Source: Bacillota bacterium (GTDB lineage: Bacteria; Bacillota; Clostridia; Christensenellales; JAEXRW01). From it: 64,000 nucleotides of DNA. This document shows, piece after piece, positions 51,892 through 59,759 of this stretch. The translations under genes were made by a program, and so were the position numbers. The stretch's first letter is position 1, and every line of letters starts with the position of its first letter. The DNA is taken from contig JAEXRW010000023.1 in assembly GCA_023454175.1 (NCBI GenBank), positions 1 through 64,000 of the forward strand, written 5' to 3'. The notes beneath the pieces were generated by a model. It was given only the letters and a program-made list of their open reading frames with translations. It did not search any database and was not told the origin of the DNA.

Positions 51892-52747
51892 CTATTGTCT
51901 CATTGGTGACTTTCATTTCAGAGAAAGGGACATCATCATACAAACCCATAACGTCAAAGGTTCTTCTGATTAACGGGGCAAGTAGTCCAATAAGTCCTTC
52001 GCACATACCAAATAAAAGTTGTGGTCGGTTTGAACCAATATCAGTCAAGTCCAATGGGAACGGTGCGTTAATCTGCAATTCAATATCCTTAAGCAATGCA
52101 ATAAATTCTCCATTACATTCTTTATATTTTTCCAGCTTATGGATTGGGTATCGGCGATTGAATTGCATATCCTTTTTTATTGCCGGCTCAATTTCAGTTT
52201 TCCCACAAAGTATCAACGAAATATGAGCATTATTTGTAATGTTTTTAATAGCGTCCAAAGCTTCATTTGGGTCATCATGTTTTGAATGCATAATACTTTG
52301 AACTTCATCAAGTACCAATACTTCAACTTTCTGTTCTTTCAAAAGATATGTAACTCTCACTTCGTTTTCATTGGTAGTTGGTTTGCCAGGAATTATTGCG
52401 CCAAGATTAGCAAGAATAGTTGTGTATAACGCTTTTACTGTAAACTTACTTGGCGTAACAACGAATAGTGCAGGCACAACATCAACTTCTTTTTCATTAT
52501 TAAATTTGTCAACAAATTTAGCTGTGTGCGGTCTATATTCCGGACGTTTACAGAATCTCGTCAATATACTTGTTTTACCAACACCAGGTTCACCAAGAAT
52601 ACACAGGCTCATTTGAGACGCAAACTCATCTGCATACTGATGATGCAATTGACAGGCCTTCATTTCTTTTAGAACCTGTTGCACCTTCGGTGTTTCAACG
52701 TAAAAATTAGCCACCCGTCTTTTTAATGCTTCACGTTCGTCCATCAT
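51845..52747 (-). CDS. tnsC: TnsC-type AAA+ ATPase (first copy)
   Basis: A 300-residue AAA+ regulator of transposition. Walker A is GEPGVGKTS (52-60), Walker B is LVLDEVQ (144-150), and the sensor strand is ISLILCGKTEIE. It is shorter than Tn7 TnsC and near the TniB/TnsC size of Tn5053-like and CRISPR-associated elements. It should form filaments on target DNA and activate TnsB when a TniQ protein marks a site. The ATG overlaps the tnsB1 stop (TTATGATGG), so the two are translationally coupled. Confidence 0.92.
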   Translation of the reverse strand: MMDEREALKRRVANFYVETPKVQQVLKEMKACQLHHQYADEFASQMSLCILGEPGVGKTSILTRFCKRPEYRPHTAKFVDKFNNEKEVDVVPALFVVTPSKFTVKALYTTILANLGAIIPGKPTTNENEVRVTYLLKEQKVEVLVLDEVQSIMHSKHDDPNEALDAIKNITNNAHISLILCGKTEIEPAIKKDMQFNRRYPIHKLEKYKECNGEFIALLKDIELQINAPFPLDLTDIGSNRPQLLFGMCEGLIGLLAPLIRRTFDVMGLYDDVPFSEMKVTNETIVAAYNSRNGKSFETE

Positions 52748-54819
52748 AATGCTTTTCCCCCTGCACTTTTTTCCATACTGACTGATTTTTTAATCAACTC
52801 TGCCAATTCCTTCATGCCTTGTTCCTCAGTCTTTGGTGCAACAACTACGTCATCTGAATGCTGCTTTGCCCGTGTAGCTGCCTTTATAATACTTCTCCGA
52901 CCCTTTTTCCAACCTTCTTTAAGCTCTTTATTGATTTCATAACGGGCTTCCATTAAAGTATCATGACCTGGTATCTCACCCTCTCTAATTTTGCCTTCCT
53001 TTCTCAACTTTTCCCTTACCCAATCGTAATAGAACCTGTTCCATCCTGCGATATCAGCAGCAGGTGGCTCAACTGCAGGTATAATAACCAATTCATTGGT
53101 CTTAGGGTGTAGCAGACGGATTTGAGAGATATCGTCTTTATCGTATTTGATAGGGAGCTCTACCTTAGGGTTGATGATATCGGATAATAACGGAGACTGA
53201 TACCTGACTGCTCCAAACTCTATACCTGTTCTTCTATATGCTCTTTTGTCCTGCAGCATCATTTCCAACCGGAATCTCTCTTCATCCTCCGGTTGGATAT
53301 ATGAAGGAAAGCCCGTTGCTTGTATTCCTTGATGGTAGCGTGCCATAGGCGTATGGGCCTCTGAAGGCAAACCTGTATGCCCTTGAAAGTGGTAAACATC
53401 CACAATATACTTAACTGCAAGTCTTTCGACTTGTTCAAGAGAATAACAAGCATATATCTCAGGCTTCATATCTCCAAGTTGTGAAGGATTACTTTTTCTT
53501 GTTCCGGCCATATTATGGAACAATTGAGTGTTAAATGTTCCTAAGACCCGCTCAATCGTAGCACAATATTCTGGTGTCCTTCTCGGTCTGAACATAACCT
53601 TGCAGCCTATAACCCCTGCCTGGCGACGGAGATTTTCATTATCGAACGCTTTGCCATTGTCAACATAAATGTAATAAGGTCTTCCATAAACCTCCCACTC
53701 ATTCTTTGTTCCATATTTCACCTTTGCGTTTTTAATAAACAGACAGTTCATCAAGGTTTTTAAGGTAGTTTCTTGCGACGGCGGGTCAAATGATATATAT
53801 ATTCCGACTATCGCACGAGAGAATAAATCTATAGCTAATGTCATATTTGGTCTGCCAATGACTTCGCCGGTGCTTTTATCGATAACATCAACATCTAATT
53901 CGGTGCTATCGATAGCCACAATGTGCAGAGGGTACTTGGCTTTCTTTGTAATACCAATGTCGACTTCCTCATAGGGCTCATTATCTTTTTCGCTGCCTTT
54001 TATTCTGGTAGCTTTGTCTTCATCAATTTTTGCAATAATCTTATATATAGTGCTTCGATTGGGCGCTTTCAATGGAGGCTTATTGCCTACACAAGCTGCA
54101 ATAATATTGTCTGCAACGATTGTTTTTGTTATCGCAAAATGGTTAAGGTAGGTTTCTTCGATTTCCTTTTTAAAAATCTTTCGTTGTTCATCAAACTGTA
54201 CATATATTCTTGCTATTACTTCAGATGGTTTCCGGGGGTCATTAATCTCTAAGAGGTAGCTATCCTTTCTTTCAAGATACCCCTTTCCTGCCCGGCCAGC
54301 GAGGGCCCGTTTAGGGTCATTGCCCTTTCGCACCGCATATCTGTATGTTTTTAGAAACCTATGAATATTACGTGGGCTTACATTCTTTTTCCATGCTATG
54401 GCCTCAATAACTTTTTCTTGCGTAAGAGCTGTGATATCGGTGTTTTCAGCAAAGTAGTCGCGATAGTCTTCTATAAATTCTTTCAATAAACCCAGCTGGG
54501 CCGCTTTCTTATAATCCTCCACTGTTGTTACCATCTCAAGGCGTTTGGTTGCAGTAGCATCTTCTTCTTCAGATAGTGGGGGCATAACCGGTTCATCTGC
54601 AGCAAGCGGGTCGTTGACAGTAGGGGCGCAAGTAATGATTTTTCCATCCCGGATAAAATCATTCCAATGTACCTGAATAATGGTTTCATCATCAAATCTC
54701 TTGAATTCCATCGGTATGCGCGGCGTGGTATCTATGCGCCCAGTATTTAGTACGGAAAATACGGTGCCCATGTATTCAACTAACGCGCCCTTCCCGAGTT
54801 GGCTAAGCTGGCTGGGCAT
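52744..54819 (-). CDS. tnsB: TnsB-type DDE transposase (first copy)
   Basis: A 691-residue Mu/TnsB-family transposase. The N-terminal small barrel (LGKGALVEYMGTVFSVLNTG) and helix-turn-helix domains (about 100-270, with WKKNVSPRNIHRFLKTYRYA) bind the transposon ends. The rve core has the catalytic acids Asp303 (VAIDSTELD), Asp387 (YVDNGKAF) and Glu423 (TIERVLG). A beta-barrel and a helical C-terminal tail, which should contact TnsC, complete it. The triad is intact, so it is expected to be active in strand transfer. The ATG follows GGAGG within the stop of the small upstream gene. Confidence 0.95.
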   Translation of the reverse strand: MPSQLSQLGKGALVEYMGTVFSVLNTGRIDTTPRIPMEFKRFDDETIIQVHWNDFIRDGKIITCAPTVNDPLAADEPVMPPLSEEEDATATKRLEMVTTVEDYKKAAQLGLLKEFIEDYRDYFAENTDITALTQEKVIEAIAWKKNVSPRNIHRFLKTYRYAVRKGNDPKRALAGRAGKGYLERKDSYLLEINDPRKPSEVIARIYVQFDEQRKIFKKEIEETYLNHFAITKTIVADNIIAACVGNKPPLKAPNRSTIYKIIAKIDEDKATRIKGSEKDNEPYEEVDIGITKKAKYPLHIVAIDSTELDVDVIDKSTGEVIGRPNMTLAIDLFSRAIVGIYISFDPPSQETTLKTLMNCLFIKNAKVKYGTKNEWEVYGRPYYIYVDNGKAFDNENLRRQAGVIGCKVMFRPRRTPEYCATIERVLGTFNTQLFHNMAGTRKSNPSQLGDMKPEIYACYSLEQVERLAVKYIVDVYHFQGHTGLPSEAHTPMARYHQGIQATGFPSYIQPEDEERFRLEMMLQDKRAYRRTGIEFGAVRYQSPLLSDIINPKVELPIKYDKDDISQIRLLHPKTNELVIIPAVEPPAADIAGWNRFYYDWVREKLRKEGKIREGEIPGHDTLMEARYEINKELKEGWKKGRRSIIKAATRAKQHSDDVVVAPKTEEQGMKELAELIKKSVSMEKSAGGKAL

Positions 54820-54824
54820 AATAA

Positions 54825-54980
54825 TTAGGCCTCCATGATACGATAATCAATAATACATCTTGAATAAGCATCGATTATAAAAAGTATGGACCGTTTTTTG
54901 TTGTTATCCATCTCCAAATCATTTGCCATTGGTATATCCTGGTCGTTAAAGCTATCATCTTTTTTATCTGGTTTCTTCAT
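54825..54980 (-). CDS. 51-residue protein between tnsA and tnsB
   Basis: A short gene with an excellent ribosome binding site (AAAGGAGACGACAAT before ATG) whose stop codon region supplies the GGAGG of tnsB1, so it is almost certainly translated. The first 30 residues are hydrophilic and acidic/basic (MKKPDKKDDSFNDQD). The rest, RSILFIIDAYSRCIIDYRI, resembles the LAIDLFSRAIVGIYI strand pair of the TnsB rve core. It may be a remnant of a transposase or a small accessory protein. No known family. Confidence 0.6.
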   Translation of the reverse strand: MKKPDKKDDSFNDQDIPMANDLEMDNNKKRSILFIIDAYSRCIIDYRIMEA

Positions 54981-54997
54981 ATTGTCGTCTCCTTTTT

Positions 54998-55732
54998 TTA
55001 ATCAAGTTCAAGTAGGTATTCGAACAGGTCGCAATCATTTTCGTTTATGAGCCGTATTTCGCTTTTAGGGCCTATGGGTTGAAATAGGTCCGTATAGAAG
55101 GTTCTCACAGCCAGCTCGTGCCGGATAACAGGAAGGGCGTCCAACCTGTTTACATTGGGTTCTCCAATTGATGCCAATTCATCAAGAGTCATTGATTTGT
55201 TTCGTATTAGCGCCTCCGTCAACATTTCCGCGATTGCCGTATTGGCTCTATGTTCAGGCGCAAACCCAGCCAATTCCTCTATGTTATCTTTTAGTGTCTT
55301 ATCCATTTTGTCTGGGTAAATCACCTTGAACGCCCAGCCTTCTTTTTTGGCATATTGTGCACACTCTCGATAGATATGGATATCCTCAAGAGGTATAAGC
55401 TCGGGTGTCCCGCTTTTAACTTGAAACAGGATAGGCCTTGTTCCCTTGACATAGACAAGAACATCAGGAGTATGTATCCACGACGCAAGGTTGCCTTCTT
55501 TATCGTATACGTGTACCGGTACATCAACTGGTTGAGGATAATACTCCTCAACGATATCGCTCATCCATTCCAATATTGTGTATACAGTGTCCTCGCGTGT
55601 TGATTCTGACCCTATCCTAACACCCATCTTTTCGCTCTGGTAGAAACTAATAATATGCGGCCTATATTTACTCTGTTTGTTGTTTACTTTCCTCTTGGGG
55701 TAGTAGAGTTTATAACGTTCCTCGTTTTTCAA
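54998..55732 (-). CDS. tnsA: TnsA endonuclease
   Basis: A 244-residue TnsA, the restriction-enzyme-like nuclease that cuts the 5' ends of the element. The catalytic set is Glu in STREDTVYTILEW (about 47), Asp in WIHTPDVLVYV (about 90) and the Q-x-K in LFQVKSG (about 104-106). The C-terminal domain (about 150-244) is helical and should contact TnsC. I prefer the TTG at 55732: it lies one base after the TnsB2 stop and eight bases after GGGAGG. The in-frame ATG at 55771 lies inside tnsB2 without a site. Its presence implies cut-and-paste rather than replicative movement. Confidence 0.92.
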   Translation of the reverse strand: MKNEERYKLYYPKRKVNNKQSKYRPHIISFYQSEKMGVRIGSESTREDTVYTILEWMSDIVEEYYPQPVDVPVHVYDKEGNLASWIHTPDVLVYVKGTRPILFQVKSGTPELIPLEDIHIYRECAQYAKKEGWAFKVIYPDKMDKTLKDNIEELAGFAPEHRANTAIAEMLTEALIRNKSMTLDELASIGEPNVNRLDALPVIRHELAVRTFYTDLFQPIGPKSEIRLINENDCDLFEYLLELD

Positions 55733-55733
55733 A

Positions 55734-56897
55734 TCATTCACCTCCCTTATCCCGAGAGGTTTTGGAGTCATTTTGTGGAGTATTGTCCTGTGGGTCGGCA
55801 GGGGGTTCAGGCAGATTATCGGCCTGTTGTACTCGCATCTTTTCCAGGTGATTTGCCAAATGACCCTTTTCTTTCAATTCTTTTATTTTTTCAGTTGCTT
55901 GGATAATGGCTGGGAAATCCGATAATAATTGCCGCTGGGGGCTGGTTACCTCTTTTTTGAGCCATTTGAAATAATATCTTGTCATTCCGGATATTGCATC
56001 TGCTTGAGGCGCAGCTGCGGGTACATCTACATATTCCTTTGTCTCAGGATTCAGAATGTAAACCCTTGAGATATCATCATCATCATATTTAATATCAACA
56101 AGCTTCTTTTTTTTGCCTATCATTTTCGGTAGTTTTGGGGACTTATATATTATCCCCATATAGTTAACACCGTTACGGTTATAGGACCTTGTCACTTTGG
56201 GCATAAGGGCTTGTTTAACCTTCTCCTCATTTTCCGGCTCGATTTGTGGTGGTATTCCATATTTTAGAACCCCATGATGATACATTGCCATTGGTGTATT
56301 GAAGTTTGGTAAGCTCCTATGGGGCCTGACGTGATAAACGTCTACAATATATTTAACTAATAGCGACTTCAATTTGGGCATGGTATAGCATGCTTCTTCT
56401 ATAGTCCGACCATCTGCTAAAGTCAGGTTGTGAAATAAGTCGATATTCAATTTTCTGAAGAATTTTTCAAGATAATTGCGTGTGGGCATTCTGCCTGGAA
56501 CATGGATAATTGTTGTGCCCAAGGCTTTCTTAATTAGCCCTTCTTTTTCCACCGTATGTCTTAGCTGGTCATCGATAATTATTGTAGCTGGCTTACCATA
56601 GATACCCCATTCGTTAACGGTACTGTATTGTTCTTTTGTATTTTTAGGGAAAAGACCGCACTGGACCACCTTCATTATTGAATTTGTCGAAGGCGGGTCA
56701 ACAGAGATATAATAGCCATAAATACAGCGGCTATATAAATCAAGCCCGATAGACAGTCTTGGTCTGCCTATTACTTTGGAAGTTTCTTCGTCGATAATAT
56801 TTGCATCGAGGCATATGTGGTCGATTGCAACAGCCTGCAGTGGATACTTCCCAAATTCGTCGGTAAGTGTTTTGTACGAATCAGTAATCTTATTCAT
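55734..56897 (-). CDS. TnsB-like transposase catalytic half (second copy)
   Basis: A 387-residue protein that aligns with TnsB1 from its residue about 290 to the end: AVAIDHICLDANII, RPRLSIGLDLYSRCIYGYYI, VKYIVDVYHVRPHRSLP and DISRVYILNPETKEYVDVPA. The acids Asp26, Asp109 and Glu144 are kept, but the usual DNG around the second Asp is DDQ and the first motif is AIDHI rather than AIDST, so activity is uncertain. It lacks the end-binding N-terminal domains, which are encoded by the separate upstream gene at 57587-58345. ATG follows AAGGAG. The C-terminal 60 residues are Pro/Asp-rich. Confidence 0.88.
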   Translation of the reverse strand: MNKITDSYKTLTDEFGKYPLQAVAIDHICLDANIIDEETSKVIGRPRLSIGLDLYSRCIYGYYISVDPPSTNSIMKVVQCGLFPKNTKEQYSTVNEWGIYGKPATIIIDDQLRHTVEKEGLIKKALGTTIIHVPGRMPTRNYLEKFFRKLNIDLFHNLTLADGRTIEEACYTMPKLKSLLVKYIVDVYHVRPHRSLPNFNTPMAMYHHGVLKYGIPPQIEPENEEKVKQALMPKVTRSYNRNGVNYMGIIYKSPKLPKMIGKKKKLVDIKYDDDDISRVYILNPETKEYVDVPAAAPQADAISGMTRYYFKWLKKEVTSPQRQLLSDFPAIIQATEKIKELKEKGHLANHLEKMRVQQADNLPEPPADPQDNTPQNDSKTSRDKGGE

Positions 56898-56935
56898 TCT
56901 ATAACTCCTTTTATTGACTTTCTAATTCTCTATCT

Positions 56936-57163
56936 TTACTGGTTACCAGTAAATTCCTTTTTGTTCCTGCGGTATTCAGCTAATTGGATAACGTTTGATG
57001 TCTTGCTTGATTCGCCGATTATTTTCGTATAAAATTCTTTGAGGTAGACATATAAACAAAAAGCATCGCCCATGTCATCATCGTCTTCTTCTTCAAAATC
57101 TTGTATAACGTATCTTTTGCCCTCATAAAGCACAATGCTCCCAGGCTTTATTTCGCGATTCAA
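56936..57163 (-). CDS. Small barrel protein in the tns cluster
   Basis: A 75-residue protein. The start IKPGSIVLYEGKRYVIQDFE resembles the small N-terminal barrel of TnsB1 and of the TnsB2 N-terminal protein (LGTEVIINGLTYVAVDI). An acidic patch (EEEDDDDMGD) and a basic C terminus follow. It may be a duplicated end-binding or regulatory module. The start is a TTG at 57163, about nine bases after AAGGAG. It lies 38 bases before the catalytic TnsB2 gene. Confidence 0.65.
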   Translation of the reverse strand: MNREIKPGSIVLYEGKRYVIQDFEEEDDDDMGDAFCLYVYLKEFYTKIIGESSKTSNVIQLAEYRRNKKEFTGNQ

Positions 57164-57586
57164 TTCTTACAACTCCTTTTCATAAATGATTCGGTTGGAA
57201 CCATCGCCTATAGTACTACAAAACTCCAGCCGGGTAATTTGGGGGTTTTCCCCATTTAGGTTGACTTTTTGGTATATGGCAACAATTTCAGTTTTTTATT
57301 TCGTACCATAAACAGTCAATAAAGGCTTTATATTAAAGCTCTTTTACTTTGGGAAAGCATCTCAATACATAAAGTAATCCTTCCTACGCCTTCTCGAAAA
57401 TGATGGGTGAGGTGTCCATTCTTGGTTGAATGTGCTGTGGGACATTCTTCTTTGTATGGTGTTGCTTACCTCAATAATGACTTCTCGAAAAGGTTCAAAG
57501 CCCTTGACCATGGCTCATGCTTTAGCTGTCATATTATCGCTACTGGTTATTTTGTGTTTTGGGAATCAAGCATTCACCTTCTTTGT
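57164..57586. other. Non-coding gap inside the tns cluster
   Basis: About 420 bases with no supported gene. A 49-codon frame on the minus strand (57362-57511) lacks a ribosome binding site. A CCCCAAATT/AATTTGGGG-like stretch near 57237-57262 (AATTTGGGGGTTTTCCCCATTT) can form a short hairpin. The gap separates the two parts of TnsB2 and may hold decayed sequence. Confidence 0.4.
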
Positions 57587-58345
57587 TCACTTATATACCC
57601 ACTTAAACCTTCCAGTTGTATGGTCGTAAACCCACAAGAGTTTTGGCTCTTCGGTCGCTTGATTTGCTTTATTTGCATCATTTTCATCTAAAGGAGCCGT
57701 ATTCTCTGGGTTCTGAGCAGCATTCTCACGTCCTAACAGGTTGCTATGTTTGACCTGCTCTTCCTCAAAATCTGTATTTCTATTGACTTTTCCCTTCATA
57801 TTTAACGGGTGCGTGATATAAACAACCTTGCATCTTCTCGAACGCTTTGTTGTCCTTGGTTTGGGTATCAACCCTTTCCAACCATATTCCATGAATGTTC
57901 GTGTATATCGTTGTACTGTTGAAGGAGAAACCCCATAATATCTTGCAACCATGGAGCGGACAGTCGTTGTCGTAAGCATGTTTATATTGGTAGATGGAGG
58001 AATTATCCGAGGATATTTATCTGCAAAACCTTGCATCTCCCTTTTACCTGTTGCGACGAATAAATCCAGCATTGGCTGAACGATGCTAAGGCGCTTGGAC
58101 ACTTCTCTTTGAATTTTATCGGGTAACGAGTCAAAAACCTCTGGCTGTGGTTTAACCCTTCCGGTGGATTCCATCATACTTGCAATTATTCTTTCGCCTC
58201 CATCAGCATGTTTAGATAGATTCTCAATCAGCAAAGTCCCGTCATTGACTCTCCACAGGTATAGAAACGGAGGTACTATATCAACGGCAACGTATGTCAG
58301 ACCATTAATAATAACTTCTGTTCCAAGCTTCATTTCTTGATTCAT
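57587..58345 (-). CDS. TnsB-like N-terminal DNA-binding protein (second copy)
   Basis: A 252-residue protein. Residues 1-50 form the small barrel seen at the start of TnsB (LGTEVIINGLTYVAVDI). Residues about 125-175 contain the helix-turn-helix VARYYGVSPSTVQRYTRTFM followed by the basic PKPRTTKRSRRCK, matching the end-binding domain of TnsB1 (WKKNVSPRNIHRFLKTYR). No catalytic core is present. The last 70 residues are polar. It therefore looks like the N-terminal half of a split TnsB whose catalytic half is the gene at 55734-56897. Its ATG is eleven bases after GGAG. Confidence 0.75.
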   Translation of the reverse strand: MNQEMKLGTEVIINGLTYVAVDIVPPFLYLWRVNDGTLLIENLSKHADGGERIIASMMESTGRVKPQPEVFDSLPDKIQREVSKRLSIVQPMLDLFVATGKREMQGFADKYPRIIPPSTNINMLTTTTVRSMVARYYGVSPSTVQRYTRTFMEYGWKGLIPKPRTTKRSRRCKVVYITHPLNMKGKVNRNTDFEEEQVKHSNLLGRENAAQNPENTAPLDENDANKANQATEEPKLLWVYDHTTGRFKWVYK

Positions 58346-58415
58346 TATGTTTTTTACTCCTATCCATCTCCTTGGAGGTATACCTTCAGGAGCGCTAATC
58401 TTTTATATGAGTCAT

Positions 58416-59288
58416 TTACTTTTCCATATTGCTCCAATATTCGCTTACTTTTTCGCAGGCTTTGGTCACCACGTCCTGGCTCATTTTCATTTGAGAAAGT
58501 TCAATTTTGTCTTCAAATAAACCGATTTGTCTGAAAGCCTCAAGAATTATAGATTTAAGGCGGCCTATATACCCTTTGCTTGCTTTAAAAAGAAGTTGCG
58601 GTATTTCGGATTTTAGGTCACTGAATCCTAATGGAAATGGGGCATCAATTTGCTCTTCTATTGACTTAAGCATTTCAACAAATTCATCATCGAAAATGTA
58701 AGGATTGAGATTCATCGGCCTGAAAACTCGGCCATATTTTATATCTGACTCCATTACTTTTTCAATCTCTGGGAGGCCGCAAAGAATTAAAGATACATTG
58801 GTGATATTGGCTATATCTATCAGTGTATCTAAAACATCATATGGGGTGTGATATCTTGAAAAAATAATCTCTTGTACATCATCCAAAATAAGGGCTTCAA
58901 CGCCTTTTTCTTTGAAGAGAATATTAATCTGCTGGATATGTTTTTCGATACTATATGAAATACGAAATGTCTCTCTGGTAGCATCTATAATACTTTGCAG
59001 CAATGCTTTAAGAGTATAGGCTGAGGAAATGTTCATATACATAACTGGTATTTTTTCAATCTCTACTTCATTTGAAAAGAGAACATGCGGCTTGTTTTTT
59101 TCATTATAGGTGTATTCAATCAAAGCACTCGTTTTCCCGATTCCGCCAGGGCCGGTAAAGATATAATGTTCTCGATTTTCAGGTAAACGGCATAAATCAA
59201 TCTTATCGAATATTGATTCTACCTGCTTTGTCATGCAAAACATACTGGCTATTATATAAGCCAGATTGCTCTTTTCGTTCTCGCCCAT
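58416..59288 (-). CDS. TnsC-type AAA+ ATPase (second copy)
   Basis: A 290-residue AAA+ ATPase. Walker A is GPGGIGKTS (46-54), Walker B is ALILDDVQ (132-139) and the sensor region is VSLILCGLPEIE. It aligns with TnsC1 throughout, including the ending SEMK.SxExVxxA-type helix, but is clearly divergent. First gene of the leftward tns series, with the candidate element end just upstream. With the split TnsB2 it would make a second transposase/ATPase pair. It may form mixed filaments with TnsC1 or serve a separate targeting route. Confidence 0.9.
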   Translation of the reverse strand: MGENEKSNLAYIIASMFCMTKQVESIFDKIDLCRLPENREHYIFTGPGGIGKTSALIEYTYNEKNKPHVLFSNEVEIEKIPVMYMNISSAYTLKALLQSIIDATRETFRISYSIEKHIQQINILFKEKGVEALILDDVQEIIFSRYHTPYDVLDTLIDIANITNVSLILCGLPEIEKVMESDIKYGRVFRPMNLNPYIFDDEFVEMLKSIEEQIDAPFPLGFSDLKSEIPQLLFKASKGYIGRLKSIILEAFRQIGLFEDKIELSQMKMSQDVVTKACEKVSEYWSNMEK

Positions 59289-59704
59289 TTTTTATGCCCC
59301 TTATTATAGATTTGGTTCATGAAGCAATTTACTTTGCTTTTTTTTCCCTAACAGGTCAAAATTTATTCATATTTTTTGATAGGTGCAACAAGAGCTATTA
59401 ATTAAAAAGAGCCTGTATAAGGCGCTTTTAGGGCAATTATATAGACTTGCTAAGATATTGAATATATATAATTGTTAGTTTCACACGTTTCACAATAGGA
59501 TTTATTTTATACTACAAATATTTTCAGAAGTCAGTAATAAATATTGAAATGTTATTGAAATGAGCAAATTGAACAGTCATATCTTTAAATGAATTCAGCA
59601 TTCTCAATTCACTTCTGCACTGCATGTGTATTACGTCGAGTGAAACTTTAAGGCTAATACACTCCAAAAATTACATGAGGCTCCTTTGTCGAAAAGTCAT
59701 TACG
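59289..59704. other. Intergenic region likely holding the right transposon end
   Basis: An AT-rich stretch of about 415 bases between tnsC2 and the polymerase gene with no supported gene. Short repeated words are seen: GTTTCACA twice (near 59480-59495) and TATTGAAATG-like twice (near 59545-59565, ATATTGAAATG and TTATTGAAATG). Such repeats could be TnsB-binding sites, but no clear TGT/ACA terminus or target duplication could be assigned by eye. Confidence 0.4.
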
Positions 59705-59718
59705 CGAACACTTGTACG
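59705..59718 (+). promoter_or_regulatory. LexA-type SOS box
   Basis: CGAACACTTGTACG matches the Gram-positive LexA operator CGAACN4GTTCG with one change (GTACG for GTTCG). It lies 55 bases ahead of the Y-family polymerase gene and just upstream of TATACT, so it would block that promoter until DNA damage. Confidence 0.6.
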
Positions 59719-59759
59719 CATTATACTATTAGAGCAAGACAATAACGGAGAGCGCTGAA

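Larger units (their letters stand above)
45400..59600 (-). mobile_element. Tn7-like transposon module (limits approximate)
   Basis: An AT-rich block holds, in transcription order from right to left, TnsC2, a TnsB2 N-terminal protein, a 75-residue barrel protein, TnsB2 catalytic protein, TnsA, a 51-residue protein, TnsB1, TnsC1, tniQ remnants, two TniQ/TnsD proteins and two Sel1/TPR-type proteins. TnsA with TnsB, TnsC and TniQ defines the Tn7-like superfamily. The coordinates given are guesses: terminal repeats are suspected at 45343-45480, and the right end should lie in 59289-59759, where I could not fix it. No cas gene or CRISPR array accompanies it, so targeting is expected to be by the TniQ/TnsD proteins. 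Confidence 0.7.

Noticed and set aside
57362..57511. 49-codon minus-strand frame in the tns cluster
   Set aside because: No ribosome binding site and no recognisable similarity; kept only as part of the non-coding gap.
48664..59288. CRISPR-associated transposon
   Set aside because: No cas gene, no repeat-spacer array and both TniQ proteins are of the long TnsD-like type.
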